Of a stretch of 64,000 nt of DNA, positions 26,260 to 35,849 are shown piece after piece. The stretch comes from Halorubrum sp. CBA1229. GTDB lineage: Archaea; Halobacteriota; Halobacteria; Halobacteriales; Haloferacaceae. Every line of letters begins with the position of its first letter. The first letter of the stretch is position 1. A program made the position numbers and the translations under genes. The stretch spans positions 1,736,001 through 1,800,000 of the forward strand of contig NZ_CP054585.1 of assembly GCF_003721435.2 (NCBI RefSeq). The letters run 5' to 3'. Under the pieces are notes generated by a model. The model was not told the DNA's origin, did not search any database, and saw only the letters and a list, made by a program, of their open reading frames with translations.

Positions 26260-26471
26260 TGGCGATCCTGTACACCGACGAGATCCGCGACATGACGGCG
26301 GCCGAGCGGCAGGTGGAGCTCGAGGAGCTCGAGACCGAGCTGCTCAACTCCAAGGCGCAGCGCGCCGCCGGCGGCATGCCGGAGAGCCCGGGCCGCGTGA
26401 AGGAGCTGAAGAAGACGATCGCGCGGATCAAGACGATCCAGCAGGAAGAAGGCGACTTCGACGACGAATAA
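26259..26471 (+). CDS. rpl29p: 50S ribosomal protein L29
   Basis: A 70-residue two-helix protein. [23 protein letters not shown] and RIKTIQQEE are typical. It lies next to L23 at the tunnel exit. One base overlaps S3, and the RNase P gene follows after two bases. Confidence 0.97.
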   Translation: MAILYTDEIRDMTAAERQVELEELETELLNSKAQRAAGGMPESPGRVKELKKTIARIKTIQQEEGDFDDE

Positions 26472-26473
26472 CG

Positions 26474-26932
26474 ATGATATCCCCCGATACACTCGTTCGG
26501 CACGAACTCGTCGGCCTCCCGGTTCGGGTGGCCGACGCCGCCAGCGACGCCCACGTGGGCATCGCCGGCCGCGTGCTGTCCGAGACGTTCGGTACCCTCG
26601 TGGTCCGAACGCCGTCGGGGGACAAACGCGTGCCCAAGTCGGGCGCGACGTTGGAGTTCGCGGTCGTCGATGTCCCGACCGTCCGCACAGATGAAGCCGC
26701 CGGCGACGCGCAGTCGTCGGGGTCCGCGTCCCAACTCGGGTCGGATACTACGGGGGTCCGCCCCCGTCAGTCTGGCCCGTCCGGGTCCACAAGCGTCGTC
26801 ACCGGTGACGGCGCGGGTCCGGCGAGCCACCGCGGCGAGTGCAAAGACGCGGTCTACGTAACGGTGGATGGCGATCGGTTGCGGCATCGACCCGCCGAAC
26901 GCACCGAACGAGGTGTCACACAATGGCGATAG
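26474..26932 (+). CDS. rnp1: RNase P protein component 1 (Rpp29/Pop4)
   Basis: A 152-residue Rpp29. The Sm-like barrel begins DTLVRHELVGLPVRV, followed by GIAGRVLSETFGTLVVRTPSGDKRVPK; the last strands (DAVYVTVDGDRLRHRPAERTER) lie at residues about 127-148. Between these conserved parts, residues about 75-125 are a Gly/Ser/Ala-rich insert not found in the roughly 95-120-residue family core. The protein pairs with Rpp21 to stabilise RNase P RNA. It overlaps S17 by ten bases. Confidence 0.93.
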   Translation: MISPDTLVRHELVGLPVRVADAASDAHVGIAGRVLSETFGTLVVRTPSGDKRVPKSGATLEFAVVDVPTVRTDEAAGDAQSSGSASQLGSDTTGVRPRQSGPSGSTSVVTGDGAGPASHRGECKDAVYVTVDGDRLRHRPAERTERGVTQWR

Positions 26933-27267
26933 GAATCGACGTACCCACGCCTCCGGAGCCAGACAACCCGGAGGATTACGACTACGAGAAGTGCCCGTTC
27001 TACGGGCAGCTCTCCGTCCGCGGCCAGACCCGTGAGGGAACGGTCGTGTCGACGGATATGGAAAAGACCGTCATCGTCGAGCGAGAATACGACGTGTTCG
27101 TACCGAAATACGACCGGTACATGAAGCGTCGCTCGCGCATCCCGGCTCACGTGCCGGGCGTGCTCGACTCGCTCGAAGTCGGTGACGAAGTGACGATCGC
27201 GGAGACGCGACCGCTCTCGAAGACGAAGTCCCACGTCGTCGTCGAGAACCTGTCGGGTGATCAGTGA
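26923..27267 (+). CDS. rps17p: 30S ribosomal protein S17
   Basis: A 114-residue S17 with an archaeal N-terminal extension (residues 1-30, containing [11 protein letters not shown]). The OB fold holds [15 protein letters not shown] and [11 protein letters not shown] at its end. The ATG is inside the rnp1 3' end, and the TGATG junction joins it to L14. Confidence 0.97.
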   Translation: MAIGIDVPTPPEPDNPEDYDYEKCPFYGQLSVRGQTREGTVVSTDMEKTVIVEREYDVFVPKYDRYMKRRSRIPAHVPGVLDSLEVGDEVTIAETRPLSKTKSHVVVENLSGDQ

Positions 27268-27665
27268 TGGAGGCGCTCAAGGCCGACGTCACGCAGGGCC
27301 TCTCGAAGGGCTCGCTCATCACGTGCGCCGACAACACCGGCGCCCGTGAGCTGAAGGTGATCTCCGTCGCCGGCTACTCCGGCACGAAGAACCGCCACCC
27401 GAAGGCAGGTATCGGCGACAAGGTGACCGTCTCGGTCACCAAGGGGACCCCGGAGATGCGGCGGCAGGTGCTGGAGGCGGTCGTCGTCCGCCAGCGCAAG
27501 CCGATCCGCCGTCCGAGCGGGACCCGCGTGAAGTTCGAGGACAACGCGGCCGTCATCATCGACGACCTCGAGGAGCCGCGGGGCACCGAGATCAAGGGCC
27601 CCGTCGCCCGCGAGGTCGCCGAACGATTCGGGAGCATCGCCTCGACCGCGACGATGATCGTCTAA
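27267..27665 (+). CDS. rpl14p: 50S ribosomal protein L14
   Basis: A 132-residue L14. [17 protein letters not shown] and [26 protein letters not shown] are diagnostic, as is [11 protein letters not shown] near the end. It lies at the subunit interface. The ATG at 27267 shares a base with the S17 stop; an in-frame GTG three bases earlier is the less likely start. Confidence 0.98.
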   Translation: MEALKADVTQGLSKGSLITCADNTGARELKVISVAGYSGTKNRHPKAGIGDKVTVSVTKGTPEMRRQVLEAVVVRQRKPIRRPSGTRVKFEDNAAVIIDDLEEPRGTEIKGPVAREVAERFGSIASTATMIV

Positions 27666-27667
27666 TC

Positions 27668-28024
27668 ATGACGAAACAGCCACGCAAACAGCGAAAACGG
27701 TCGGAGACCGCGCCGCTCCACGAGCGGCAGAACCAGGTCCGGGCCACCCTCACGGACGACCTCCGCGAGGAGTACGGACAGCGCAACGTCCGCGTCAACG
27801 CCGGCGACACCGTCGAGGTGCTCCGGGGCGACGCGGCCGGGACGGAGGCGGAAGTCGTCGCCGTCGACCTGTCCGCGGAACGGATCACCGTCGAGGACGT
27901 CACCGTCGAGAAGGCGGACGGGGAGGAGGTTCCCCGTCCCATCCCGGCGAGCAACGTCCGGGTGATCGAACTGGACCTGGAGGACGAACGCCGGGAGGCG
28001 CGGCTCCAGGAGGATAACGAATGA
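27668..28024 (+). CDS. rpl24p: 50S ribosomal protein L24
   Basis: A 118-residue archaeal L24 (L26e type). The KOW motif is [27 protein letters not shown], followed by an archaeal C-terminal extension ending in a highly charged helix. It nucleates 23S assembly. It overlaps S4e by four bases. Confidence 0.97.
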   Translation: MTKQPRKQRKRSETAPLHERQNQVRATLTDDLREEYGQRNVRVNAGDTVEVLRGDAAGTEAEVVAVDLSAERITVEDVTVEKADGEEVPRPIPASNVRVIELDLEDERREARLQEDNE

Positions 28025-28746
28025 CGCGACATCAGAAGCGACTGGCAGTACCGAACTCCTGGCCGGTCGAGCGCAAGACCAACACGTTCACCGTCAAGGC
28101 CGGCGCCGGCCCGCACGGTGAGGCGGGCGTTCCGCTCGTCGTCCTGCTGCGGGACGTGCTCGGTTACGTCGACTCGACGAAGGAGGCGCGCTACGCGCTG
28201 AACAACGACTCGGTCCTCGTCAACGGGGACGCGGTGTCGGACGAGCAGCGTCCGATCGGGATGTTCGACATCCTGGCGTTCTCCGAGCGCGGGGAGTTCT
28301 TCCGCGTCTTCCCCGACGAGGGCGGTCGGCTCGCGCTGACCTCCGTCGACGAGGAGGCCGCGGGCAGCCGGCTCGGGAAGATCACGAACAAGTCGGTCGT
28401 CCCCGGCGGCGCCGTCCAGCTGACGCTCCACGACGGGACGAACGTGCGCGTCGACGCCGACGCGCCGTACGACACCAAGGACTCGATCGTCATCGACAAC
28501 GAGTCCAAGGAGATCGTCGCCCACTTCGAGTACGAGGAGGGCGCGCTCGTCACCGCCGTCGCCGGCCAGCACGCCGGTCGGATCGGCGAGGTCGACGACA
28601 TCGACGTGACGCTCGGCTCGGGCTCGAACACCGTCTACGTCGCCGACGACGGCGACGGCTACGAGACGGTCGAGGAGTACCTCGTCGTCATCGACGAGAA
28701 CTTCACCGGCGACGACGCCGAGGAGACGGGTGATTCGGATGAGTGA
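28021..28746 (+). CDS. rps4e: 30S ribosomal protein S4e
   Basis: A 241-residue archaeal/eukaryotic-only protein. [19 protein letters not shown] is the N-terminal signature, an S4 RNA-binding domain covers about residues 40-85 ([22 protein letters not shown]), and a KOW-like region ([15 protein letters not shown]) follows. An acidic tail ends it. It overlaps L5 by eight bases. Confidence 0.98.
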   Translation: MTRHQKRLAVPNSWPVERKTNTFTVKAGAGPHGEAGVPLVVLLRDVLGYVDSTKEARYALNNDSVLVNGDAVSDEQRPIGMFDILAFSERGEFFRVFPDEGGRLALTSVDEEAAGSRLGKITNKSVVPGGAVQLTLHDGTNVRVDADAPYDTKDSIVIDNESKEIVAHFEYEEGALVTAVAGQHAGRIGEVDDIDVTLGSGSNTVYVADDGDGYETVEEYLVVIDENFTGDDAEETGDSDE

Positions 28747-29263
28747 AGCCGAAAGCGCCTCACACGAGATGCGCGAGCCGTACCTCGAGAAGGTCGTCGT
28801 CCATATGGGCGTCGGGGAGGGCGGTGAGCCGCTCGCCGACGCCGAGGAGATCATCGAGGAGATCACGGACCAGCAGTCGGTCCGGACCACCTCAAAGCGC
28901 ACCATCGCCGAGTTCGGGATCCGCAAGGGCGACCCGATCGGCGTCAAGGTGACGCTGCGGGGCGAGGACGCACACGAGTTCCTCGCGACCGCGCTCGACA
29001 CCGTCGACGTCTCTCAGAGCCAGTTCGACGACACGGGCAACCTGAGCTTCGGGGTCGAGGACCACACCGACTTCCCGAGCCAGGAGTACAACCCCAACAT
29101 CGGTATCTACGGGCTCGACGTGACGACGACGATCGTCCGGCCCGGCTACCGCGTGTCGAAGCGGGACAAGGCGACCGCATCGATCCCGGAGAAACACCGG
29201 ATGACAGCCGAGGACGCGGCCGCGTTCCTCGAAACGAACTTCGACGTAGAGGTAACGGAATGA
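28739..29263 (+). CDS. rpl5p: 50S ribosomal protein L5
   Basis: A 174-residue archaeal L5 (L11e type). [40 protein letters not shown] and [20 protein letters not shown] are diagnostic. It binds 5S rRNA and contacts the P-site tRNA. The ATG at 28739 lies within S4e. Confidence 0.98.
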   Translation: MSEAESASHEMREPYLEKVVVHMGVGEGGEPLADAEEIIEEITDQQSVRTTSKRTIAEFGIRKGDPIGVKVTLRGEDAHEFLATALDTVDVSQSQFDDTGNLSFGVEDHTDFPSQEYNPNIGIYGLDVTTTIVRPGYRVSKRDKATASIPEKHRMTAEDAAAFLETNFDVEVTE

Positions 29264-29433
29264 GCGAAGCGAACAACGACACGGGCGAGCACGCGGCGAA
29301 GCGCACCAGCACCCGGCACACCTGCCGGCGGTGCGACCGCGAGCAGGGGCTTGTCGGCAAGTACGACATCAACCTCTGCAGGCAGTGTTTCCGCGAGGTC
29401 GCCCGAGACATGGGATTCGAGAAGTACAGCTGA
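29260..29433 (+). CDS. rps14p: 30S ribosomal protein S14, zinc type
   Basis: A 57-residue short S14, translated here by hand. Four cysteines (C22, C25, C40, C43, as CRRC and CRQC) bind zinc. [17 protein letters not shown] and AKDMGF-like [10 protein letters not shown] complete the family pattern. It is on the 30S head near the A site. The start overlaps the L5 stop by four bases, and S8 starts two bases after its TGA. Confidence 0.96.
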   Translation: MSEANNDTGEHAAKRTSTRHTCRRCDREQGLVGKYDINLCRQCFREVARDMGFEKYS

Positions 29434-29435
29434 TC

Positions 29436-29828
29436 ATGACAGGAAACGATCCATTCACCAACGCGCTCGCCGGCATGGACAACGCCGAGAGCGTTGGCCA
29501 CCTGTCGTACACGGTTGAGCCCGCCTCCAACATCATCGGCTCCGTCCTCGAGGTCCTCTACGACCGCGGGTACGTCGACGGCTTCGAGTACGTCGACGAC
29601 GGGAAGGCCGGGAAGTTCGAGGTCGAACTGAAAGGCGCGATCAACGAGTGTGGCGCCGTCAAGCCCCGCTACTCCGCGGGCGCGGACGAGTTCGAGAAGT
29701 GGGAGAAGCGGTACCTCCCCGCCCGTGACTACGGGACGCTCATCGTCACGACGAGCCACGGCGTCATGAGCCACTACGAGGCCCGCGAAGAGGGCATCGG
29801 CGGCCAAGTGATCGCATACGTCTACTAA
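29436..29828 (+). CDS. rps8p: 30S ribosomal protein S8
   Basis: A 130-residue archaeal S8 (S15a type). DPFTNALAGMDNAES at the N-terminus and IVTTSHGVMSHYEAREEGIGGQVIAYVY at the C-terminus are diagnostic. It binds helix 21 of 16S rRNA and may also regulate its own operon, as S8 does elsewhere. The ATG at 29436 follows S14 by two bases. Confidence 0.98.
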   Translation: MTGNDPFTNALAGMDNAESVGHLSYTVEPASNIIGSVLEVLYDRGYVDGFEYVDDGKAGKFEVELKGAINECGAVKPRYSAGADEFEKWEKRYLPARDYGTLIVTTSHGVMSHYEAREEGIGGQVIAYVY

Positions 29829-29830
29829 TA

Positions 29831-30364
29831 ATGAACAGAGTCGAAATCGAGATTCCGGACGACGTCTCCGCCGAGACCGACCACCTCGAACTCACCGTCG
29901 AGGGTCCCAACGGGAGCGTCACGCGACGCCTCTGGTACCCCGACGTCGAGGTCACGGTCGAGGACGGTGTCGTCGCGATCGCTTCCGAGAACGAGGACGC
30001 GAAGACGAACGCCACGGTCGGCACCTTCGAGAGCCACGTCGCTAACATGATCCACGGCGTCACCGACGGATGGGAGTACACGATGGAAGTGTACTACGCC
30101 CACTTCCCGATGCAGGTGACCGTGGAGGGCGACGAGGTCGTCATCGAGAACTTCCTCGGCGAGCGAGCACAGCGACGCACCCCGATCCGCGGGGACACGG
30201 ACGTACAGGTCGACGGCGAGACGGTCACGCTCTCGGGCTCCGACAAGGAGGCCGTGGGGCAGACCGCCGCCGACATCGAACAGCTGACGAAGGTGACCGA
30301 CAAGGACACGCGCGTCTTCCAGGACGGCGTGTACATCGTCGAGAAGCCCACCGGAGGTGCCTAA
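29831..30364 (+). CDS. rpl6p: 50S ribosomal protein L6
   Basis: A 177-residue archaeal L6 (L9e type) with two repeated alpha/beta domains. ETDHLELTVEGPNGSVTRRLWYPD opens the first, and TPIRGDTDVQVDGETVTLSGSDKEAVGQTAADIEQLT the second. It binds near the sarcin-ricin loop. Two bases follow S8, three precede L32e. Confidence 0.98.
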   Translation: MNRVEIEIPDDVSAETDHLELTVEGPNGSVTRRLWYPDVEVTVEDGVVAIASENEDAKTNATVGTFESHVANMIHGVTDGWEYTMEVYYAHFPMQVTVEGDEVVIENFLGERAQRRTPIRGDTDVQVDGETVTLSGSDKEAVGQTAADIEQLTKVTDKDTRVFQDGVYIVEKPTGGA

Positions 30365-30367
30365 CCA

Positions 30368-31081
30368 ATGGCCGAAGAACTGGAAGACATCAGCGGTGTC
30401 GGTCCCTCGAAGGCGGACGCCCTTCGCGAGGCCGGCTACGAGACGGTCGAGGACGTGAAGGCCGCCTCCCAGTCGGAGCTCTCCGAGGTCGACGGCGTCG
30501 GCAACGCGCTCGCAGCGCGTATCAAGGCCGACGTCGGCGGACTGGAGGTCGACGAGGAGGCGGACGCGGAGATCGAAGACGAGACGGAAGAGGAGGAGGA
30601 GGCCGACGAGGCCGCCGCCGACGAGGACGTCGAGACGGAGCTTCGCCCCCGCGGTCACGCCGATAAGACGCCGGAACTGGACGACGAGACCGCTCGCGCG
30701 CTCGCACAGAAGCACCGCGAGGGGAAACCGCAGTTCAACCGGCAGGACTACCACAAGAAAAAGCGGATCCCGACGTCGTGGCGCAAGCCGCGCGGCGGGC
30801 TCTCCAAGCAGCGCCGCCGCATGAAGGCGAAGGGCCCCGTCGTCGAGGCGGGCTTCCGCTCGCCGAAGGCGTCGCGCGACCTGCACCCGAGCGGCTTCGA
30901 GGAGGTCCGCGTGCATAACACGGACGACCTCGAGGGCGTCGACGGCGACACGCAGGCCGTGCGGATCGCCTCGAAGGTCGGCGGTCGCAAGCGCGAACTG
31001 ATCGAAGACGAGGCGGAGGAGCGCGAGATCCGCGTGCTGAACCCGACCTACGTCGAAGTGGAGGTCGACGACGATGAGTGA
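30368..31081 (+). CDS. rpl32e: 50S ribosomal protein L32e fused to an HhH domain
   Basis: A 237-residue protein, much longer than the roughly 130-residue L32e core. Residues 1-60 form a helix-hairpin-helix domain ([30 protein letters not shown]). Residues about 62-100 are a very acidic linker. The L32e core follows ([34 protein letters not shown]). The fusion is known in haloarchaea; its role is unclear. It overlaps L19e by eight bases. Confidence 0.95.
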   Translation: MAEELEDISGVGPSKADALREAGYETVEDVKAASQSELSEVDGVGNALAARIKADVGGLEVDEEADAEIEDETEEEEEADEAAADEDVETELRPRGHADKTPELDDETARALAQKHREGKPQFNRQDYHKKKRIPTSWRKPRGGLSKQRRRMKAKGPVVEAGFRSPKASRDLHPSGFEEVRVHNTDDLEGVDGDTQAVRIASKVGGRKRELIEDEAEEREIRVLNPTYVEVEVDDDE

Positions 31082-31535
31082 CCTGAAAGCACAGAAGCGG
31101 CTCGCAGCGGACGAGTTAGACGTCGGCAAGGGCCGCGTCTGGCTCGACCCCGAGGCACAGGAGGAGATCGAGGACGCCATCACCCGCGAGGACGTCCGCG
31201 AGCTCATCGAGCAGGGCACGATCCGCGCGAAGGACGCGAAGACGAACTCCCGCGGTCAGGCCCGCGAGCGCGCCGCGAAGCGCTCGTACGGACACAAGTC
31301 GGGCGCCGGTACCCGGAAGGGGAAGTCCGGCGCGCGACAGAACACGAAGGACGACTGGAAGGCGCGGATCCGCGCGATGCGGGCCCGCCTGAAGGAGCTC
31401 CGCGACGACGAGGACGTGCTCGACGCCACGGAATACCGCACGCTCTACAACAAGGCGAGCGGCGGCGAGTTCGAGGACGTCGCGCGGCTGGAGGCGTACA
31501 TCCAGACGCAGTACGGTTACGAGGTGACAGAGTAA
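31074..31535 (+). CDS. rpl19e: 50S ribosomal protein L19e
   Basis: A 153-residue archaeal/eukaryotic-only protein. [23 protein letters not shown] opens it, and the basic [29 protein letters not shown] stretch threads rRNA. A helical C-terminal part follows. The ATG lies inside L32e, and the stop shares one base with L18. Confidence 0.98.
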   Translation: MSDLKAQKRLAADELDVGKGRVWLDPEAQEEIEDAITREDVRELIEQGTIRAKDAKTNSRGQARERAAKRSYGHKSGAGTRKGKSGARQNTKDDWKARIRAMRARLKELRDDEDVLDATEYRTLYNKASGGEFEDVARLEAYIQTQYGYEVTE

Positions 31536-32092
31536 TGGCGACAGGACCACGATACAAGGTGCCGATGCGGCGCCGCCGCGAGGTCCGGACGGATTACCAT
31601 CAGAGGTTGCGCCTGCTGAAATCGGGCAAGCCTCGCCTGGTCGCCCGGGTGAGCAACGCTCACGTCAGGGCGCAGCTGGTGACTCCCGGATCCGACGGCG
31701 ACGAGACCCACGCGGCCGCCTCCAGCGAGGAGCTCGGCGAGTACGGCTGGGACGCCCCCACGGGCAACCTCCCCAGCGCGTACCTCACCGGCTACCTCGC
31801 GGGCGCCCGCGCAGTCGACGCCGGCCTCGACGAGGCCGTCCTCGACATCGGGCTCAACACGGCGACGCCCGGCAACAAGACGTTCGCAGTACAGGAAGGA
31901 GCGATCGACGCCGGTCTCGAAATCCCGCACAACGACGGCGTGCTGGCCGACTGGTCGCGTACGCGAGGCGAGCACATCGCCGCGTACGACGAGCAGCTCG
32001 ACGAGCCGCTGTACAGCGGCGAGTTCGACGCGGCCGACGTACCCGAGCACTTCGACGACGTGCTCGCGACAATCCAGGAGGACCATGAGTAG
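31535..32092 (+). CDS. rpl18p: 50S ribosomal protein L18
   Basis: A 185-residue archaeal L18 (L5e type). [38 protein letters not shown] is the diagnostic N-terminus, and [21 protein letters not shown] follows mid-way. It binds 5S rRNA with L5. It overlaps S5 by eight bases. Confidence 0.98.
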   Translation: MATGPRYKVPMRRRREVRTDYHQRLRLLKSGKPRLVARVSNAHVRAQLVTPGSDGDETHAAASSEELGEYGWDAPTGNLPSAYLTGYLAGARAVDAGLDEAVLDIGLNTATPGNKTFAVQEGAIDAGLEIPHNDGVLADWSRTRGEHIAAYDEQLDEPLYSGEFDAADVPEHFDDVLATIQEDHE

Positions 32093-32732
32093 ACACAACG
32101 ACGGCTGGGAACCGCGGACGCGACTCGGCCGCAAGGTACAGAACGGCGACATCTCGTCGATGGAACAGGCGCTCGACTCCGGTCTCCCGATGAAGGAGGC
32201 GGAGATCGTCGACCAGCTCCTCCCGGGGCTGGAAGACGAGGTGCTGGACATCAACATGGTCCAGCGCATGACCGACTCCGGCCGCCGCGTGAAGTTCCGC
32301 TGCGTGGTCGCCGTGGGCAACCGCGACGGCTACCTCGGCTACGCGCAGGCCCGGGACGACCAGGTCGGCGGCGCCATCCAGAAGGCGATCGACGTCGCGA
32401 AGCTGAACATCATCAAGGTGGACCGCGGCTCCGGGTCCTGGGAGGACCAGCCCGGCGGCACGAACTCCCTGACCCGGACGGCGAAGGGGAAGGCCGGCTC
32501 CGTCACCGTCGAGATCAAGCCCGCCCCGCAGGGGCTGGGCCTCGCGGCCGCGGAGACGGTCCGGAACATCTTGGAGCTCGCCGGCGTCGAAGACGCCTGG
32601 ACGAACTCCGACGGCAACACCCGCACCACCGTCAACCTCGCGAAGGCGACGTTCAACGCCTTGGAGAACGCGGCGCAGTCCCGCACTCCGCAGCACGCGC
32701 GCGAAGTGCACTACGACGAGGTGAGCGAGTGA
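32085..32732 (+). CDS. rps5p: 30S ribosomal protein S5
   Basis: A 215-residue archaeal S5 (S2e type). The double-stranded RNA-binding part has [21 protein letters not shown] and the second domain has [32 protein letters not shown]. It guards mRNA entry and decoding accuracy. It is coupled to L18 and L30 by overlaps. Confidence 0.98.
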   Translation: MSRHNDGWEPRTRLGRKVQNGDISSMEQALDSGLPMKEAEIVDQLLPGLEDEVLDINMVQRMTDSGRRVKFRCVVAVGNRDGYLGYAQARDDQVGGAIQKAIDVAKLNIIKVDRGSGSWEDQPGGTNSLTRTAKGKAGSVTVEIKPAPQGLGLAAAETVRNILELAGVEDAWTNSDGNTRTTVNLAKATFNALENAAQSRTPQHAREVHYDEVSE

Positions 32733-33196
32733 TGCAGGCGATCGTGCAGCTCCGCGGCGACGTCAACCTCGAGTACGGCGTCGAGGACACGCTCGACATG
32801 CTGAACGTCGGGCGCGTCAACCACGCGACGTTCGTCCCCGAGACGGACTCGTACCGCGGCATGATCACCAAGGTGAACGACGTCGTCGCGTTCGGGGAAC
32901 CGAGCGTCGACGCGGTCGCGGCCACTATCGCGCGACGCGGCGATCCCCTCGAGGGCTCCGCCGACATCGACGACGAGTGGATCGACGACAACACCGACTA
33001 CGCCGACCTGGAGGCGCTGGCGGAGGCGCTCGTCGCCGAGGAGACGAGCCTGCGCGAGCAGGGGCTCTCCCCGACGCTGCGACTCCACGCCCCCCGCGGC
33101 GGTCACGAGGGCATCAAACACCCCGTGATCGAGGGCGGCGAGCTCGGCAAACACACGACCGAGGAGATCGACAGTCTCCTGGAGGCGATGCGATGA
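32732..33196 (+). CDS. rpl30p: 50S ribosomal protein L30
   Basis: A 154-residue archaeal L30 (L7e type). AIVQLRGDVNLEYGVEDTLDMLNVGRVNHATFVPET is the ferredoxin-like core; LRLHAPRGGHEGIKHP is the archaeal extension. The ATG at 32732 shares a base with the S5 stop. It overlaps L15 by four bases. Confidence 0.98.
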   Translation: MQAIVQLRGDVNLEYGVEDTLDMLNVGRVNHATFVPETDSYRGMITKVNDVVAFGEPSVDAVAATIARRGDPLEGSADIDDEWIDDNTDYADLEALAEALVAEETSLREQGLSPTLRLHAPRGGHEGIKHPVIEGGELGKHTTEEIDSLLEAMR

Positions 33197-33687
33197 CGAG
33201 CAAGAAACGTCGACAGCGCGGATCCAGAACGCACGGCGGCGGAACGCACAAGAACCGGCGCGGCGCCGGTCACCGCGGCGGCCGCGGCGCGGCCGGCCGC
33301 GCGAAACACGAGTTCCACAACTACGGCCCGCTCGGCAAGTACGGATTCAAGCGCCCCGAGGACGCGCAGACGGAGGTCCTCGAGGTCAAGGTCCAGAAGC
33401 TCGACGAGGACGCGGCGCTGTACGCCGCGGAGGGCCTCGCCGAGGAGGACGGCGACGCCTACGTGGTCGACGCGCGCGACGTCGTCGACGACGGCCACGA
33501 CGCCGATGTCGTGAAGGTGCTCGGCGGCGGACAGGTCCGCCGCGAGCTCCGCGTCACGGCCGACGCGTTCACCGCCGGCGCGGTCGAACTGATCGAGGAG
33601 GCGGGCGGCGAGGCGACGCTCTCCGAGCGCGCCGAGGCCGCTGCCGAATCAGAAAACACTTCAGACGACGAGACTGACGAGGCGTAA
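33193..33687 (+). CDS. rpl15p: 50S ribosomal protein L15
   Basis: A 164-residue archaeal L15 (L27Ae type). The N-terminus is basic and Gly-rich (SRTHGGGTHKNRRGAGHRGGRG), entering the rRNA core; VKVLGGGQVRRELRVTADAFTAGAVELIEEAGG is the C-terminal domain. An acidic tail ends it, two bases before secY. Confidence 0.97.
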   Translation: MTSKKRRQRGSRTHGGGTHKNRRGAGHRGGRGAAGRAKHEFHNYGPLGKYGFKRPEDAQTEVLEVKVQKLDEDAALYAAEGLAEEDGDAYVVDARDVVDDGHDADVVKVLGGGQVRRELRVTADAFTAGAVELIEEAGGEATLSERAEAAAESENTSDDETDEA

Positions 33688-33689
33688 TC

Positions 33690-35159
33690 ATGAGCTGGAA
33701 GGAGGCCGCCGAACCGGTGCTCTCGCGGATGCCCGTCGTGGAGCGACCGGCGGGTCACGTCCCGTTCAGACGGAAGCTCACGTGGACGGCCGGCATCCTC
33801 ATCGTCTACTTCTTCCTGACCAACATCAACCCGTTCGGGCTGGCCGTCGGTCAGGGGTCTGACTTCTTCGGGCAGTTCCGGTCGGTGCTCGCCGGATCGT
33901 CCGGCTCGCTGTTGCAGGTCGGTATCGGACCGATCGTCACGGCGTCCATCGTCCTCCAGCTGTTGGGCGGTGCGAACCTGCTGGGACTCGACACCGACGA
34001 CCCGCGCGACCAGGTGCTCTACCAGGGCCTCCAGAAGCTGCTGGTGGTAATCGTCACGGCCCTGACGGCCGCGCCGATGGTGTTCACCGGCCAGTTCCTG
34101 CCCGCGGATCCGGCCGTCGGACAGGCGCTCGGTATCGGGACGTTCGGCGTCAAGTCGCTGATATTCGTCCAGATCTTCGTCGGCGGCGTCCTCCTTCTGT
34201 TCATGGACGAGATCGTGAGCAAGTGGGGCGTCGGCTCCGGCGTCGGGCTGTTCATCATCGCGGCGGTGAGCCAGCAGATCGTCGGCGGCTTCTTCAGCTT
34301 CTCCGCGCTCGGCGCGCGCGGCTTCTTCGCGAACTGGTACGCGATCGCGACGGGCGGCACCCAGCTCGGGTCGCCGTTCACGTCGGCCGGACTCGAGTCG
34401 CTGCTGTTCGCGCCGGGGAACATCCTCGCGCTGTTCACGACGGTGTTCATCTTCGGGATCGTCGTCTACGCGGAGTCGGTCCGCGTCGAGATCCCGCTCT
34501 CGCACGCCCGCGTGAAGGGCGCCCGCGGCCGCTTCCCGGTGAAGCTCATCTACGCGTCCGTCCTGCCGATGATCCTCGTCCGGGCGCTGCAGGCGAACAT
34601 CCAGTTCGTCGGGCAGCTCCTCTCCTCGCAGTGGGCGGGGATGCCGGCGTGGCTCGGCGTGTACGGCGAGCAGGGACAGCCCACGTCCGGGCTGTTCTAC
34701 TACCTGAACCCCATCCAGCAGCCGGAGCAGTGGATGTGGTTCCGCGGCGCGGCGACCGGCGAACCGTGGATGATCGCGGTCCGGCTCGCGATCGACCTCA
34801 CGTTCATGATCGTCGGCGGAGCGATCTTCGCCATCTTCTGGGTCGAGACCACCGGGATGGGCCCGGAGGCGACCGCGAAGCAGATCCAGAACTCCGGGAT
34901 GCAGATCCCCGGCTTCCGACGGAACCCGCAGGTCGTAGAGAAGGTGATGGAGCGGTACATCCCACAGGTGACCGTCATCGGGGGCGCCCTCGTCGGGTTC
35001 CTCGCCGTGATGGCGAACCTGCTCGGCACTATTGGACAGGTCTCCGGAACCGGGCTGCTGCTCGCGGTCTCTATCACGTACAAGCTGTACGAGGAGATCG
35101 CCGAGGAGCAGCTGATGGAGATGCATCCGATGATGCGCCAGATGTTCGGGAACGAGTAG
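33690..35159 (+). CDS. secY: Preprotein translocase subunit SecY
   Basis: A 489-residue channel subunit with about ten membrane segments. The first segment and plug region are followed by VGIGPIVTASIVLQLLGGA (segment 2a/2b), then KWGVGSGVGLFIIAAV and SHARVKGARGRFPVKLIYASVLPMI, the cytoplasmic loops that contact ribosome or partners. Proteins are moved co-translationally through it, which fits its place at the end of the ribosomal operon. A T-rich tract follows the stop at about 24 nt. Confidence 0.98.
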   Translation: MSWKEAAEPVLSRMPVVERPAGHVPFRRKLTWTAGILIVYFFLTNINPFGLAVGQGSDFFGQFRSVLAGSSGSLLQVGIGPIVTASIVLQLLGGANLLGLDTDDPRDQVLYQGLQKLLVVIVTALTAAPMVFTGQFLPADPAVGQALGIGTFGVKSLIFVQIFVGGVLLLFMDEIVSKWGVGSGVGLFIIAAVSQQIVGGFFSFSALGARGFFANWYAIATGGTQLGSPFTSAGLESLLFAPGNILALFTTVFIFGIVVYAESVRVEIPLSHARVKGARGRFPVKLIYASVLPMILVRALQANIQFVGQLLSSQWAGMPAWLGVYGEQGQPTSGLFYYLNPIQQPEQWMWFRGAATGEPWMIAVRLAIDLTFMIVGGAIFAIFWVETTGMGPEATAKQIQNSGMQIPGFRRNPQVVEKVMERYIPQVTVIGGALVGFLAVMANLLGTIGQVSGTGLLLAVSITYKLYEEIAEEQLMEMHPMMRQMFGNE

Positions 35160-35182
35160 CGACCGTTCCCGCTTCTCGCGGT

Positions 35183-35190
35183 CTTTTATT
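35183..35190 (+). terminator. T-rich tract after secY
   Basis: CTTTTATT lies 24-31 nt after the secY stop, at the end of a roughly 14-kb operon and just before the convergent macro-domain gene. Short T tracts are the usual archaeal terminators. The assignment rests on position and composition only. Confidence 0.4.
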
Positions 35191-35203
35191 ACCGCCTTCG
35201 CAG

Positions 35204-35719
35204 CTACCGCTCCGTCGAGCGGACTCGCTCCGCGACGGCGTCGAGCGTCTCGAACTCCTCGCTCGAGTACGCGATAACCCGGACGTCGGTCAGCGTCGTC
35301 GGATCGTGTGCCTCGATCGCTTCGCAGACGGTCTCGGCACCCGCCTCGAACCCGAGCCCGGCGGCGCCGGTACCGAGCACCGGAATCACGAGCGACTCGC
35401 AGCCGAGCTCCTCGGCGGTCGCCAGCGCGTTCCGCGTCGCCTCGCGGACGCTCTCCTCGGTCGCCAGCCCGTCGCCGTAGTGCGGCATCGCCGCGGCGTG
35501 GATCACGTGGTCGGCGTCCAGCTCGTACGCGTCGGTGACGGCGACCCCACCGAGCTCGACGGGCCCCTTCGAGACGGCGGCCTCGTTTATTGGGCCGCCC
35601 GCGTTTCGACGAAGCGCGCCGGCGACGCCGCTCCCCATCCGCAGGCTGGTTCCGGCGGCGTTCGCGAGCGCGTCCGCGCGCTGTTCGGCGATGTCGCCGC
35701 GGGTCACGTCGAACTCCAT
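35204..35719 (-). CDS. Macro-domain protein (ADP-ribosyl hydrolase-like)
   Basis: A 171-residue single macro domain. NAAGTSLRMGSGVAGALRRNAG near residues 20-41 is the Asn/Gly-rich loop that binds ADP-ribose, and VIPVLGTGAAGLGFEAGA (about residues 109-126) the second loop. Members remove ADP-ribose from proteins or deacetylate O-acetyl-ADP-ribose. The ATG at 35719 starts directly on the first strand (MEFDVTRGDIAEQ); the longer open frame has no matching sequence. Confidence 0.92.
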   Translation of the reverse strand: MEFDVTRGDIAEQRADALANAAGTSLRMGSGVAGALRRNAGGPINEAAVSKGPVELGGVAVTDAYELDADHVIHAAAMPHYGDGLATEESVREATRNALATAEELGCESLVIPVLGTGAAGLGFEAGAETVCEAIEAHDPTTLTDVRVIAYSSEEFETLDAVAERVRSTER

Positions 35720-35813
35720 ATCGTGGCGGTTTCGACGCCGATCCGGTAAACGCTGACGGGGGCACCCGTCTGAGGGCGGGCGGGCCACCCCGCTCCGAGA
35801 GACTGCCCCGTGA

Positions 35814-35841
35814 GTAACCCCTATTACGTTCTGGGGGTTAC
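35814..35841. promoter_or_regulatory. Inverted repeat GTAACCCC-N12-GGGGTTAC around a TATA box
   Basis: Perfect 8-bp arms (35814-35821 and 35834-35841) flank a 12-bp spacer starting TATTACG. The spacer TATA lies about 26 nt before the ATG at 35850, the first codon of an upstream ORF, so the repeat encloses the core promoter of the Lrp/TrkA-C gene. Autoregulation by that regulator is a natural guess. Confidence 0.6.
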
Positions 35842-35849
35842 GACGCGAC

